Both the position numbers and the translations under genes were made by a program. From Actinomycetota bacterium (GTDB taxonomy: Bacteria > Actinomycetota > Thermoleophilia > Solirubrobacterales > 70-9), in NCBI GenBank assembly GCA_018268695.1, contig JAFDWD010001125.1, forward strand, positions 1 through 27,049: 27,049 nucleotides of DNA, read 5' to 3'. Shown piece by piece: positions 20,931-27,049 of the stretch. Below the pieces are notes generated by a model. The model was given only the letters and a program-made list of their open reading frames with translations. It was not told the origin of the DNA and ran no database searches. Each line of letters opens with the position of its first letter. Positions within the stretch are counted from its first letter, which is position 1.

Positions 20931-21292
20931 GCCTCACCCCTTCGTCCCCCATGAGCGCCGTGAGGACGATCGAGTTCGCCGAGGCCCTCGCCCGGCTGCA
21001 GGACCTGCTCGGGCAGGAGGTGCGCGTGCTGGTGAACTTCCACGGCACCTTCGGCGGCGCGATGCTGCAGGGGCGGCTGACCCGGGTGCAGACGCTGCCG
21101 CCCGACCACAGCGCCGTCAACCTGCTGATCGATGAGCGCCAGGGGCTGATGCTCGACCCGATCGACACCGAGGTCCTCCTGCTCGAACCCGACGAGGAGC
21201 CGATCTCGCTCGAGTTCCACTTGCCCTCAGGGGTCGTGGCGATGCTCGAGCCCGTCTGCGGGCCGCCGCTGGTTTCGGTCCCAGGGTGGTAG
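20927..21292 (+). CDS. Unrecognised protein coupled to the sigma factor (121 residues)
   Basis: The start is GTG 20927, overlapping the sigma-factor stop (GTGA) behind GGGGGGAAGAG; ATG 20951 is an alternative. The product contains a strand-rich middle (VRVLVNFHGTFGGAMLQGRLTRVQ, AVNLLIDERQGLMLDPIDTEVLLLE) suggesting a small beta barrel, perhaps Sm-like. There is no transmembrane segment or ZAS zinc motif, so it does not look like a classical anti-sigma factor. Coupling still suggests a role linked to the sigma factor. Function unknown. Confidence 0.7.
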   Translation: MSLTPSSPMSAVRTIEFAEALARLQDLLGQEVRVLVNFHGTFGGAMLQGRLTRVQTLPPDHSAVNLLIDERQGLMLDPIDTEVLLLEPDEEPISLEFHLPSGVVAMLEPVCGPPLVSVPGW

Positions 21293-21308
21293 GCGCGGCG
21301 CGCCTACC
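21288..21308 (+). terminator. Hairpin at the end of the sigma-factor operon
   Basis: GGTAGGCGC-GGC-GCGCCTACC forms a 9-bp stem with a 3-base loop. It overlaps the stop codon of the upstream gene (21290-21292). No T-run follows, so it may be a weak or Rho-assisted terminator, or an operator. Confidence 0.55.
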
Positions 21309-21344
21309 GATGATCAGTGGACGTCCATCTCTACTATCTAACCT

Positions 21345-21357
21345 TATTGGCTAGAAT
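21345..21357 (+). promoter_or_regulatory. Promoter-like site of the ArsR-type gene, with a motif shared with the XRE gene
   Basis: TATTGGCTAGAAT ends in TAGAAT, a good -10 box, 17 bases before ATG 21375, in a locally AT-rich stretch. The TTGGCTAG within it recurs on the minus strand at 21840-21833 and TATTGGCT at 21858-21851, upstream of the convergent XRE-like gene. No clear -35 box is visible. Confidence 0.55.
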
Positions 21358-21374
21358 ACTCGTCGCATTCCTGA

Positions 21375-21599
21375 ATGGATCAGATGAGCGACGACAAGCG
21401 ACGGAAGAATACCTTGGCTCATCCCTTGCGATCCCGGATCTTCGGCTGCCTTGATGGGGGACGGGAGCTGCCGACCACCGTCATCTGCGGCGAGGTCGAG
21501 GAGCAGCTGTCCGTCGTCGCCTACCACTTGCGCGTGCTGGAGGCGACCGGACTGGTACGGGCGGAGGGGACGACCCGGCCAGTGTGGTCGAGGCTCTAG
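21375..21599 (+). CDS. ArsR-like winged-helix regulator, short
   Basis: The 74-residue product (ATG 21375, or 21384) is little more than a winged helix-turn-helix. LAHPLRSRIFGCLDGGRE is the classic first helix of ArsR/HTH-20 proteins. VICGEVEEQLSVVAYHLRVL is the recognition-helix region, and EATGLVRAEGTTRPVWSRL is the wing. It lacks the C-terminal dimerisation helix of full ArsR repressors and has no cysteine pair for metals in the usual place. It converges with, and overlaps by four bases, the XRE-like gene. Confidence 0.8.
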   Translation: MDQMSDDKRRKNTLAHPLRSRIFGCLDGGRELPTTVICGEVEEQLSVVAYHLRVLEATGLVRAEGTTRPVWSRL

Positions 21600-21814
21600 A
21601 CGCGCTCCAGCAATTCGGCCGCCGGGACTTGGAGCCCGCGGGCAATCTTCGCGACGGTCGAGACGCGCATGTCACGTTGGCCGCGCTCGGCCCTGGCGAG
21701 CTCGACCGGGTGGACACCGCAACGGTGCGCCAACTCCTCCTGGGTCAGTCCTTGCTGGTGGCGCAGGCGGGCGATATTGCGCCCGACGACGACCTTCGGC
21801 TCGATCCGTGGCAC
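21596..21814 (-). CDS. XRE-family helix-turn-helix regulator
   Basis: The 72-residue product begins at GTG 21814. It is a complete Cro/C1-type helix-turn-helix: VVVGRNIARLRHQQGLTQEE, LAHRCGVHPVELARAERGQR and MRVSTVAKIARGLQVPAAEL. It is only the DNA-binding domain, with no protease or ligand domain, like small plasmid repressors. Tandem repeats upstream (21835-21864) are good candidate operators. Its stop overlaps that of the ArsR-like gene, so transcription of the two genes could interfere. Confidence 0.85.
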   Translation of the reverse strand: MPRIEPKVVVGRNIARLRHQQGLTQEELAHRCGVHPVELARAERGQRDMRVSTVAKIARGLQVPAAELLERV

Positions 21815-21832
21815 GGGCGCAGCATTCGACTC

Positions 21833-21864
21833 CTAGCCAAAAGCGTCCAGAGCCAATAGCGTCC
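21833..21864 (-). promoter_or_regulatory. Tandem 14-base repeats upstream of the XRE gene
   Basis: AGCCAAAAGCGTCC (21835-21848) and AGCCAATAGCGTCC (21851-21864) are direct repeats with a 16-base period and one difference. They lie about 20-50 bases before the XRE-like start. Spacing near one and a half helical turns suits a small repressor binding as two units. On the minus strand they read GGACGCTWTTGGCT. Confidence 0.6.
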
Positions 21865-22177
21865 GGTTCGCAAGAGCCTGCGGAGACTTCAGGGATCGTC
21901 TCTGCGTGCCTTGCGTGTCGAACGGTTCACGGAGCTCTGGGACGCCGGAGCTGTCGGGCCTCCCCCGATCCAGAGGCCGCATCTCGGAGCTCCTGGACAC
22001 ACGATCATCAGCGATGACGTCGCCCTCTGCGGGCAGAGGCGGCGCCTCTGCCCTGGCGAGCTGCGCCCGGGATTTGAGCGTACCCGCCGCGCCACGCTCG
22101 TCTCGCGTCGACGCGAGACCGGTCGGCCGACCGGCGTCGCCTGGGTAGAGAACCGGGGTCGTACGGTGGCCAGGGCC
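21865..22177. other. Intergenic region with strong palindromes, no supportable gene
   Basis: Open frames here lack coding character and ribosome sites. The region holds a hairpin GGGCAGAGGC-GGC-GCCTCTGCCC at 22031-22053. It also holds two perfect palindromes sharing one base: GTCTCGCGTCGACGCGAGAC (22100-22119) and CCGGTCGGCCGACCGG (22119-22134). They lie 44-147 bases beyond the 3' end of the transfer operon on the minus strand. They could be terminators without T-runs, protein-binding sites or recombination sites. Confidence 0.6.
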
Positions 22178-23899
22178 TCACACCACACCTTCCTCGGACC
22201 GCCCTGCCTCCACGCCCGGCCTGTCGCGCAGCCTCTGCAGCGCCGGCTCCTCGTACCAGGGTCGCAGCGAGATCGTCGTCGGGGGCAGGCTGCCGTAGAC
22301 CAGCAGGGCGCCCGCGGCCTCGCTCTGGCGTAGGAGGTGGGCGGGGGCCAGCTCGCGGTAGGTGTCGCCTTCGGTCTGGGAACGATGCCCGCGCTCGCCG
22401 CTCTGGGTCGAGACCGAGCGCTGCTCGAACTCGCCCGAGCCGATCAGCCGCGAGAAGTAGTCGAGGGTCTCGACGTCGGAGACCCCGCGGCCGAGCAGGG
22501 TGGCGCGGTGGTTGTTCAGGATCGTCGCCGCCGAGTTGCCGAACCGCGCCTTCACCTGGGCGAGGTCCTGGAAGACGGTGAGGAGCTGCACCCCCTGTCC
22601 GGCGCCGGTCGACGCGGTCTGGGCGAGTCCCGGGAAGGGGGCGATGTTGGCGCACTCGTCGAGCAGCAGAAGCAGGTAGGGGTCGATCGGGCCTCCCCGC
22701 GCAGTAGAGCGCTCCTCGACCAGCGCCAGCAGCTCCTGGATCAGGGCCGAGAAGACGGTCCGCAGCCGCTCCTGCTCGCTACGCGGCGAGATCAGGTAGA
22801 GCGTGTTCGGCCCGGCCAGGAGCTTCTGCGGCGTGTAGTCGGCGCCCGCCGTCTCCTCCGCGACCCGCGGATCGGCGAAGGCGGCGAGGATCGTCTCCGC
22901 GGTGGTGTAGACCGAGGAGCGCTGGCGCTCCTCGCGGTTCTGGGTCGCCATGAAGGCGCGGGCCGCGCGATCCTCGCCCGACTCCGCGAGGATCGGCGCG
23001 ACCGCCGCCTCGCAGGCTTCCGGGCCTTCGTCGAGCCAGGCGACCACCAGCTCCATCGAGCCCCTCTCGCGGTTGGCGGCGAAGAGCAGGGGGGCGAGGA
23101 GCTTCTCGGCGTTGGCGAACCAGAAGTCGGCGTCCTGCAGGTCCCCGGCACCGGCCTTCGCCGCCCCGGCCAGCCAGTGGGCGACCCGCAGCGCACCGGG
23201 CCAGTCGTGGGCGGCGGGCAGAGGCGTCGCCCGGGCGCGGCCGAGCGGCTCGGTGACCTGCGCCGGGTCGAAGACCCAGACCTCGCCGAGCGCTTCGCGG
23301 CGCTTCAGGGTCGGCGCCAGCAGGTCGCTCTTGACGGAGGTGCAGAGGACCGGCCCCTCCCATTCGAGCAGGGCCGGGATCACCAGGCCCGAGGTCTTGT
23401 GAGTCTGGGTCGGGCCGAGGACGATCACCGACTGGCCCGGCTCGGCGGCGAGGAGCGCGCGGCCACGGCGGCCCAGGGTAAGCCGCCGCGGCCGCGTGGC
23501 GGGGACGCGCAGCGGCGCCAGCTCGCGGCCCGTCGCCCAGCTGGCCGACGGCGGCTTGTCGCGGCCGCGGAAGAAGGAGGGGAGTTCGAGGCCGCCGAGG
23601 ACGCGGATGACGAGCGCGGCGAGGCCGGCGAGGACCAGGGCCAGCAGCACGAAGCTGACGTAGACGCCGACCGCGCCCGGCAGGCGCCCCCGGGCCGGTG
23701 GCGGCCAGGCGGCGCGCGGGTCGCCGAGGTGGGAGGGGAGGCGCAGGGCGACCGCCAAGGTCTCGCCCGGCGCGACCGGCGCCGGCCCCGAACCGAAGAC
23801 CGCCCCGGCGATCGCCCCCGTCGCCCAGATCAGCGCCAGGAGCGCCGCGGCCGCGAGACCCGCCGCGAGGTAGGGGCCGTGCTCGTCGGACCCGTCCAT
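22178..23899 (-). CDS. TraG/VirD4-type conjugative coupling protein
   Basis: The 573-residue product begins MDGSDEHGPYLAAG and has two N-terminal membrane segments (about 10-33 and 78-100). The cytoplasmic ATPase domain of the TraG/VirD4 family follows: SASWATGRELAPL, P-loop LGPTQTHKTSGLVIPALLEW (161-180), VKSDLLAPTLKRR, DADFWFANAEKLLAPLLFAA, Walker B LLLLLDECANIAPFPGL, and QDLAQVKARFGNSAATILNN. It should link the relaxase-DNA complex to the secretion channel at the inner membrane. The P-loop has His where Gly normally precedes the Lys. The ATG shares one base with the upstream stop (TGATG), so it is the last gene of a coupled operon. Confidence 0.93.
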   Translation of the reverse strand: MDGSDEHGPYLAAGLAAAALLALIWATGAIAGAVFGSGPAPVAPGETLAVALRLPSHLGDPRAAWPPPARGRLPGAVGVYVSFVLLALVLAGLAALVIRVLGGLELPSFFRGRDKPPSASWATGRELAPLRVPATRPRRLTLGRRGRALLAAEPGQSVIVLGPTQTHKTSGLVIPALLEWEGPVLCTSVKSDLLAPTLKRREALGEVWVFDPAQVTEPLGRARATPLPAAHDWPGALRVAHWLAGAAKAGAGDLQDADFWFANAEKLLAPLLFAANRERGSMELVVAWLDEGPEACEAAVAPILAESGEDRAARAFMATQNREERQRSSVYTTAETILAAFADPRVAEETAGADYTPQKLLAGPNTLYLISPRSEQERLRTVFSALIQELLALVEERSTARGGPIDPYLLLLLDECANIAPFPGLAQTASTGAGQGVQLLTVFQDLAQVKARFGNSAATILNNHRATLLGRGVSDVETLDYFSRLIGSGEFEQRSVSTQSGERGHRSQTEGDTYRELAPAHLLRQSEAAGALLVYGSLPPTTISLRPWYEEPALQRLRDRPGVEAGRSEEGVV

Positions 23900-25179
23900 C
23901 AGGCACCCGCAGGTGGTGCGTCGCCCATCCGCCAGTCGGTGAAGACGAGCGGGCGCTCGATCCGCGAGACGCGGTGGGAGACGAGGAAGGAGCGGCGCCC
24001 GACCACCCAGAGCGCTTCGCCGGGCCGGGCGGAGATCACCAGCTCGGCCTCGCTCCGGCTGCGGCCGAGCGCGGCCCGCATCGCTTCGCGCTGGTCGGGC
24101 GCCTGGCGGTAGATGACGATCGTGTCGGCGTCGGCGAGGAGCCCCTCGGCGATCCGCGCTTCGCGGCTGCCCTCCTCGCCCGAGGCGCCGAGGTCGGAGA
24201 GGCGGTGCACGACGAGGATGTTCTGGATCCCCCAGCCGCGGCAGAGCTTCCAGTTCTCCTGCAGCCACTCGGCGGCGCCGATGTGGCCGGTGAGGCGCCA
24301 GCCCTCCTCGACCACGGTGATCATCTGCGGGCCGGCGACGCCGTCCTCCTCGGCGGCGCGTTTGCGCTCGCCGAGGATCGCCTGCTGCCAGGCGCCGGCA
24401 CAGGCCATCAGGATCCCGAGCGCCGCCGAGTCCCGCACCGCGGAGAGGTCGATCACGACCAGCGCCGCGTCGAGGTCGATCCCCGGCGAGGTCTCGCCGT
24501 CGAACATCCCGCGCAGGTCGCCGGCGCAGAGTCGTTGCAGCGCGAGCGCAGACTGACGGCAGGCGGTGGCGAGGTCGGCGGCGCTCGCCGCCGAGACCCC
24601 CGCGACCATCGCCTCGCGCGGGTGGAGCAGCGCCTCGACCACGTCGGGCAGGGTCGGCTCGCGCGTCTCGCCGCACTCCTCGTTCACCTGGGCGAGCGCG
24701 ACCCGGAGGCCCGCGTCCTCCTCGGGGCCGAGCTCGCGCCGCAGCGCCGCCCCGGCGACCGAGCGCAGCAGGCTGAGCTGTCCCTCGGCGCCGCCGCGGC
24801 GGGTGATCGGGTTGAGCCGGATCTCGCCGCCCGGGTGGAGGGAGATCGGGGTGATGCCGAGCGATCGCGCCAGCGGCCCGTACTCGCCCTTCGGGTCGAG
24901 CACCCAGGCCTGGCGGCCGTGGAGGATCTGGCGGTAGAGGTAGCTCTTGACCAGCGTCGACTTGCGCGAGCCGATCCCGCCCAGCACCAGCATGTTCGGC
25001 CCCTGCAGGAACTCCGGGTAGAGCAGCCAGGGGTCGTAGGCGAAGGCGCCGCCGTAGGCGTCGCGGCCGATGTAGACGCCGGGGCGGCCGGGGCCGCCGT
25101 CGGCGATGAACGGGTAGGCGGCGCAGAGGTGGGCGGTGGTGGCGCTGTGGCCGGGGCGCTCGCAGGTGAGCCGTCTCAC
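23899..25179 (-). CDS. VirB4/TraC-type conjugation ATPase (ATPase domain only)
   Basis: The 426-residue product starts at GTG 25179, overlapping the previous stop as GTGA. It contains FLQGPNMLVLGGIGSRKSTL with the P-loop at 67-75, WVLDPKGEYGPLARSLG, IRLNPI, and ALVVIDLSAVRDSAALGILM. A Walker B-like ITVVEEGWRLTG and NILVVHRLSDL follow. This is the energising ATPase of the secretion channel, corresponding to the C-terminal half of VirB4. The N-terminal half is supplied by the separate SCO6880-like protein upstream, as in other actinobacterial systems. In the P-loop, Arg replaces the Gly before Lys73. In-frame sequence further upstream is the shadow of the SCO6880 gene. Confidence 0.9.
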   Translation of the reverse strand: MRRLTCERPGHSATTAHLCAAYPFIADGGPGRPGVYIGRDAYGGAFAYDPWLLYPEFLQGPNMLVLGGIGSRKSTLVKSYLYRQILHGRQAWVLDPKGEYGPLARSLGITPISLHPGGEIRLNPITRRGGAEGQLSLLRSVAGAALRRELGPEEDAGLRVALAQVNEECGETREPTLPDVVEALLHPREAMVAGVSAASAADLATACRQSALALQRLCAGDLRGMFDGETSPGIDLDAALVVIDLSAVRDSAALGILMACAGAWQQAILGERKRAAEEDGVAGPQMITVVEEGWRLTGHIGAAEWLQENWKLCRGWGIQNILVVHRLSDLGASGEEGSREARIAEGLLADADTIVIYRQAPDQREAMRAALGRSRSEAELVISARPGEALWVVGRRSFLVSHRVSRIERPLVFTDWRMGDAPPAGA

Positions 25180-26669
25180 CTGAGGCCTCCGGCGAGGAGG
25201 AGGGTGTTGGCGAAGGCGGCGGCCTGCTCGCCGTAGGCGCGTTGCAGTCCGAGGCGGGCGAGGGCGGCGGCGTGCTCGACGTCGCCCTCGGCGCGCTCGA
25301 GCTCGGCGAGGCTCGGCGCCGCGGCGCGCAGCCAGCCCGAGAAGTGGAGCTCGGCATGACCGTCTGCCAGCTCCTCCTCGCGGCGCGAGACCGCCTGGGC
25401 GCGGCGGCGGGTGCGGGCGGTGGTGACGAAGCCCTGGCGGGCGCGGGCGATCTCGTCGGCGACCTCGGCGGTCTGCGCCGCCTCGGCGCGGCGCATCGCC
25501 ACCGAGTAGGGGACCGGCTCGATCGTCACGGCGACCGTGCGCAGGACCCCGGCCGCCATCAGCAGCGGCACCAGGAACATCGGCCCGACGTCCGAGCGCG
25601 GCCAGGAGGAGATCCACCAGGTGGTGTGCCAGGCCGAGTCGGAGCGGTAGTGGGCCCACGACTCCTCGGCCGCCGCCGGCCCCATCAGAGCCGGCTCCAC
25701 TCCCTCGCGACCGGGATCGGCGAGGGCCAGCCGCTCGCGCCCGCGGCGGCCGAAGGGGTCGTAGGCGTCGCGCAGATGTGCCGCGTACTGGCGCGGGCGC
25801 AGGAGGCCCGAGACCGTCACGTCGGCCATCGCGAGACGCTCGGCGAGGCCCTCGGCCTCTCGCAGGGCCAGCTCGCAGGCGGCCTCGACGCCGCCGCCAC
25901 GGCGGCGCAGCTCGCGGCCGCCTCGGCGTTCGTCGATCTGTACCGCGATCAGCACCTCGTGCTCGGTCGCCGACGGCGCCGCCGCCTCGACCAGCTCGAC
26001 GTAGGAGCGGACCAGGTCCGACTCGAGCGGCACCGCACGGTCGCGGCCGCGCTGGAAGTGGGCGGCGAGCTCGTCGCCGAGCGCCGGCGCGGTCTGCTCG
26101 AGCCACTGCACCCGCCGCACCGGCGAGCCGTCGCGGGCGGTCGAGGCGAGGACGTCACCCCAGGCGTCGAGCGCCCGCTCCTGCTCGGCCGGGTCACGGA
26201 GGATGAAGGGCCCGCCCTGGACGGCGAGGGCGGCGGTGTAGGTGCCGGCGCGGGCGTCGCGCATGACCCCGACCTCGCCGCCGCCGTAGGGGGCGGCGAG
26301 GAGCTCGAAGCCCGCCAGCTCGGGCGGCAGCGAGAGCTCGTGGCGGGCCTCGCCCTCGGCGTCGACGCGGGTCCCGGCCGCCGCGGAGGCGCTCCGCCAG
26401 CCCTCGCCTGCGGCGCGGCGGCGCAGTGCCCAGCGTGCCGCGACCGGCGCCCATTCCTCGGCCGTGCGACCCTCGATCGGCAGCGCGATCACGACCGTCG
26501 CCGCGCCCAGCAGGCCGAGTGCCACCACCATCCCGATGAGGCTCCGCAGCGCGTAGAGGGCGAGCAGGCCGAGAGCCGCCCCGGCGGCCAGCACGACGAA
26601 CTGGCCGGTGCGCAGGGGCCCGACCAGCGGCCGGCGCTCGATCGGCCCGAAGCGGTAGCGGCGACTCAT
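25176..26669 (-). CDS. SCO6880-family conjugation protein (VirB4 N-terminal-like)
   Basis: The 497-residue product begins MSRRYRFGPIERRPLVGPLR, the RFGP-ER opening of actinobacterial SCO6880 proteins. Two close membrane helices follow at about 22-64 (TGQFVVLAAGAALGLLALYA, LIGMVVALGLLGAATVVIAL). The rest is a large soluble domain including WWISSWPRSDVGPMFLVPLL and a charged helical C terminus. These proteins combine a PrgI/VirB3-like membrane anchor with a VirB4 N-terminal-like region and work with the next-encoded ATPase in the channel base. ATG 26669 overlaps the upstream stop (ATGA), and its own stop overlaps the VirB4 start (GTGA). Confidence 0.88.
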   Translation of the reverse strand: MSRRYRFGPIERRPLVGPLRTGQFVVLAAGAALGLLALYALRSLIGMVVALGLLGAATVVIALPIEGRTAEEWAPVAARWALRRRAAGEGWRSASAAAGTRVDAEGEARHELSLPPELAGFELLAAPYGGGEVGVMRDARAGTYTAALAVQGGPFILRDPAEQERALDAWGDVLASTARDGSPVRRVQWLEQTAPALGDELAAHFQRGRDRAVPLESDLVRSYVELVEAAAPSATEHEVLIAVQIDERRGGRELRRRGGGVEAACELALREAEGLAERLAMADVTVSGLLRPRQYAAHLRDAYDPFGRRGRERLALADPGREGVEPALMGPAAAEESWAHYRSDSAWHTTWWISSWPRSDVGPMFLVPLLMAAGVLRTVAVTIEPVPYSVAMRRAEAAQTAEVADEIARARQGFVTTARTRRRAQAVSRREEELADGHAELHFSGWLRAAAPSLAELERAEGDVEHAAALARLGLQRAYGEQAAAFANTLLLAGGLR

Positions 26670-27049
26670 GCCCCGCCTCCCGCCCCGCCGGCGTCCGCGC
26701 CCGGCCTCGGCGGCTCCGAAGATGGGCGCGGCGGGCGCTCGCCCGGAGCCTGGGGCGAGCCGCCCGCCTCACCTGCGCCCGTCTCTGGGGCCTCCTCGGG
26801 TCGGGGCCGCTGCGGGGAGGAGGGGGAGCTCGGCGGGGACGCCGATCCCTCCGACCCACCGTCCCAGCCGCCGCCCGGGCCGGCGGGGTCCGGGCGTGAC
26901 CCACCGCCCCCGGAGTCCTGTCCCGCGGCGCCTCCCTGCTGCGCGGTGGCGGTTCCGGCGAGCCGACCGGCGGCGCCCTCGGCCCCGCGTGCCGCGGCCA
27001 CCGGCACCGCAGCCGCCGCGGCCGGGCCACCCTCGGCGGCCGCCGCGCC
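26666..27049 (-). CDS. C-terminal tail of a transfer-operon protein, partial
   Basis: The frame is open from the right edge of the window to the stop at 26668-26666, which overlaps the SCO6880 start as ATGA. The visible 127 codons are Gly/Pro/Ala/Ser-rich (for example GGWDGGSEGSASPPSSPSSP) with no membrane segment, so this is a disordered tail. In actinobacterial transfer operons the gene before SCO6880 is often a polytopic TrbL/VirB6-like protein with such a tail. That identity is a guess from position. Its start is outside the window. Confidence 0.65.
   Translation of the reverse strand, partial: GAAAAEGGPAAAAAVPVAAARGAEGAAGRLAGTATAQQGGAAGQDSGGGGSRPDPAGPGGGWDGGSEGSASPPSSPSSPQRPRPEEAPETGAGEAGGSPQAPGERPPRPSSEPPRPGADAGGAGGGA

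Noticed and set aside
22337..25236. Long plus-strand frames opposite the VirD4- and VirB4-like genes
   Set aside because: The composition is typical of antisense frames in GC-rich DNA, and the minus strand carries P-loops, Walker B motifs and coupled starts and stops.
1..27049. Insertion sequences, transposases, tRNA or rRNA genes
   Set aside because: No transposase or integrase motifs and no cloverleaf or rRNA signatures were found in reading the window; the inverted repeats do not enclose a transposase gene.

Overview
The window is very GC-rich, densely packed double-stranded DNA from a mobile element of an actinobacterium. The type IV secretion genes (a SCO6880-type protein, a separate VirB4-type ATPase and a TraG/VirD4 coupling protein), the MobF relaxase, the CtaG/SCO1 pair and the single LexA-type SOS box GAAC-N4-GTTC all fit Actinomycetota. 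A Thermoleophilia-like host is possible, but the sequence alone does not settle it. No chromosomal housekeeping gene is present, so this is part of a conjugative plasmid or an integrative conjugative element. No integrase, transposase or partition gene lies inside the window.

Layout. (1) Positions 1-14495, plus strand: many small genes, mostly joined by ATGA or TGATG overlaps into short clusters. Recognisable members are a truncated C5 DNA methyltransferase, an AEP/RepB-type primase with a zinc finger, a DUF3072-like protein, an ArdC-type metalloprotease, SSB, a GIY-YIG-like protein, a YspA/DUF2493 SLOG protein and a DUF4326 protein. The rest are unrecognised. One minus-strand gene, an ImuB-like Y-family polymerase remnant under a LexA box, interrupts the series. 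(2) Positions 14496-15144: a non-coding stretch with strong hairpins and a thymine-poor tract, the best candidate for oriT. (3) 15145-18342: MobF (TrwC/TraA) relaxase-helicase. (4) 18453-20191, minus strand: SCO1 and CtaG, which look like respiratory copper-handling cargo. (5) 20361-21292: ECF-like sigma factor with a coupled unknown gene, then a convergent ArsR-like/XRE-like regulator pair. (6) 22178-27049, minus strand: coupled transfer operon, reading [partial Gly/Pro/Ala-rich protein]-SCO6880-VirB4-VirD4.

The most striking feature is not a gene. Nearly every plus-strand gene cluster begins just after, or inside, a nested inverted-repeat element of about 70-130 bases. The outer arms differ from copy to copy but stay self-complementary, and the cores are conserved and fall into at least three families. 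Family A has six copies around a GCACGSC-loop-GSCGTGC hairpin; families B and C have two copies each. An unrelated structure precedes ssb.

How the parts could work together (inference): with oriT near 14.5-15.1 kb and the transfer genes to its right, the plus-strand genes on the left would form the leading region. They would enter a recipient first, and they are oriented so that the transferred strand is their template. SSB, ArdC, a methyltransferase, an SOS polymerase relative and several unknown small proteins are the cargo expected there. The nested hairpins are then candidates for single-strand promoters, structured leaders or cassette boundaries. Two genes (4980-5749 and the imuB-like gene) carry apparent single-base frameshifts, so real decay or consensus error must be kept in mind.
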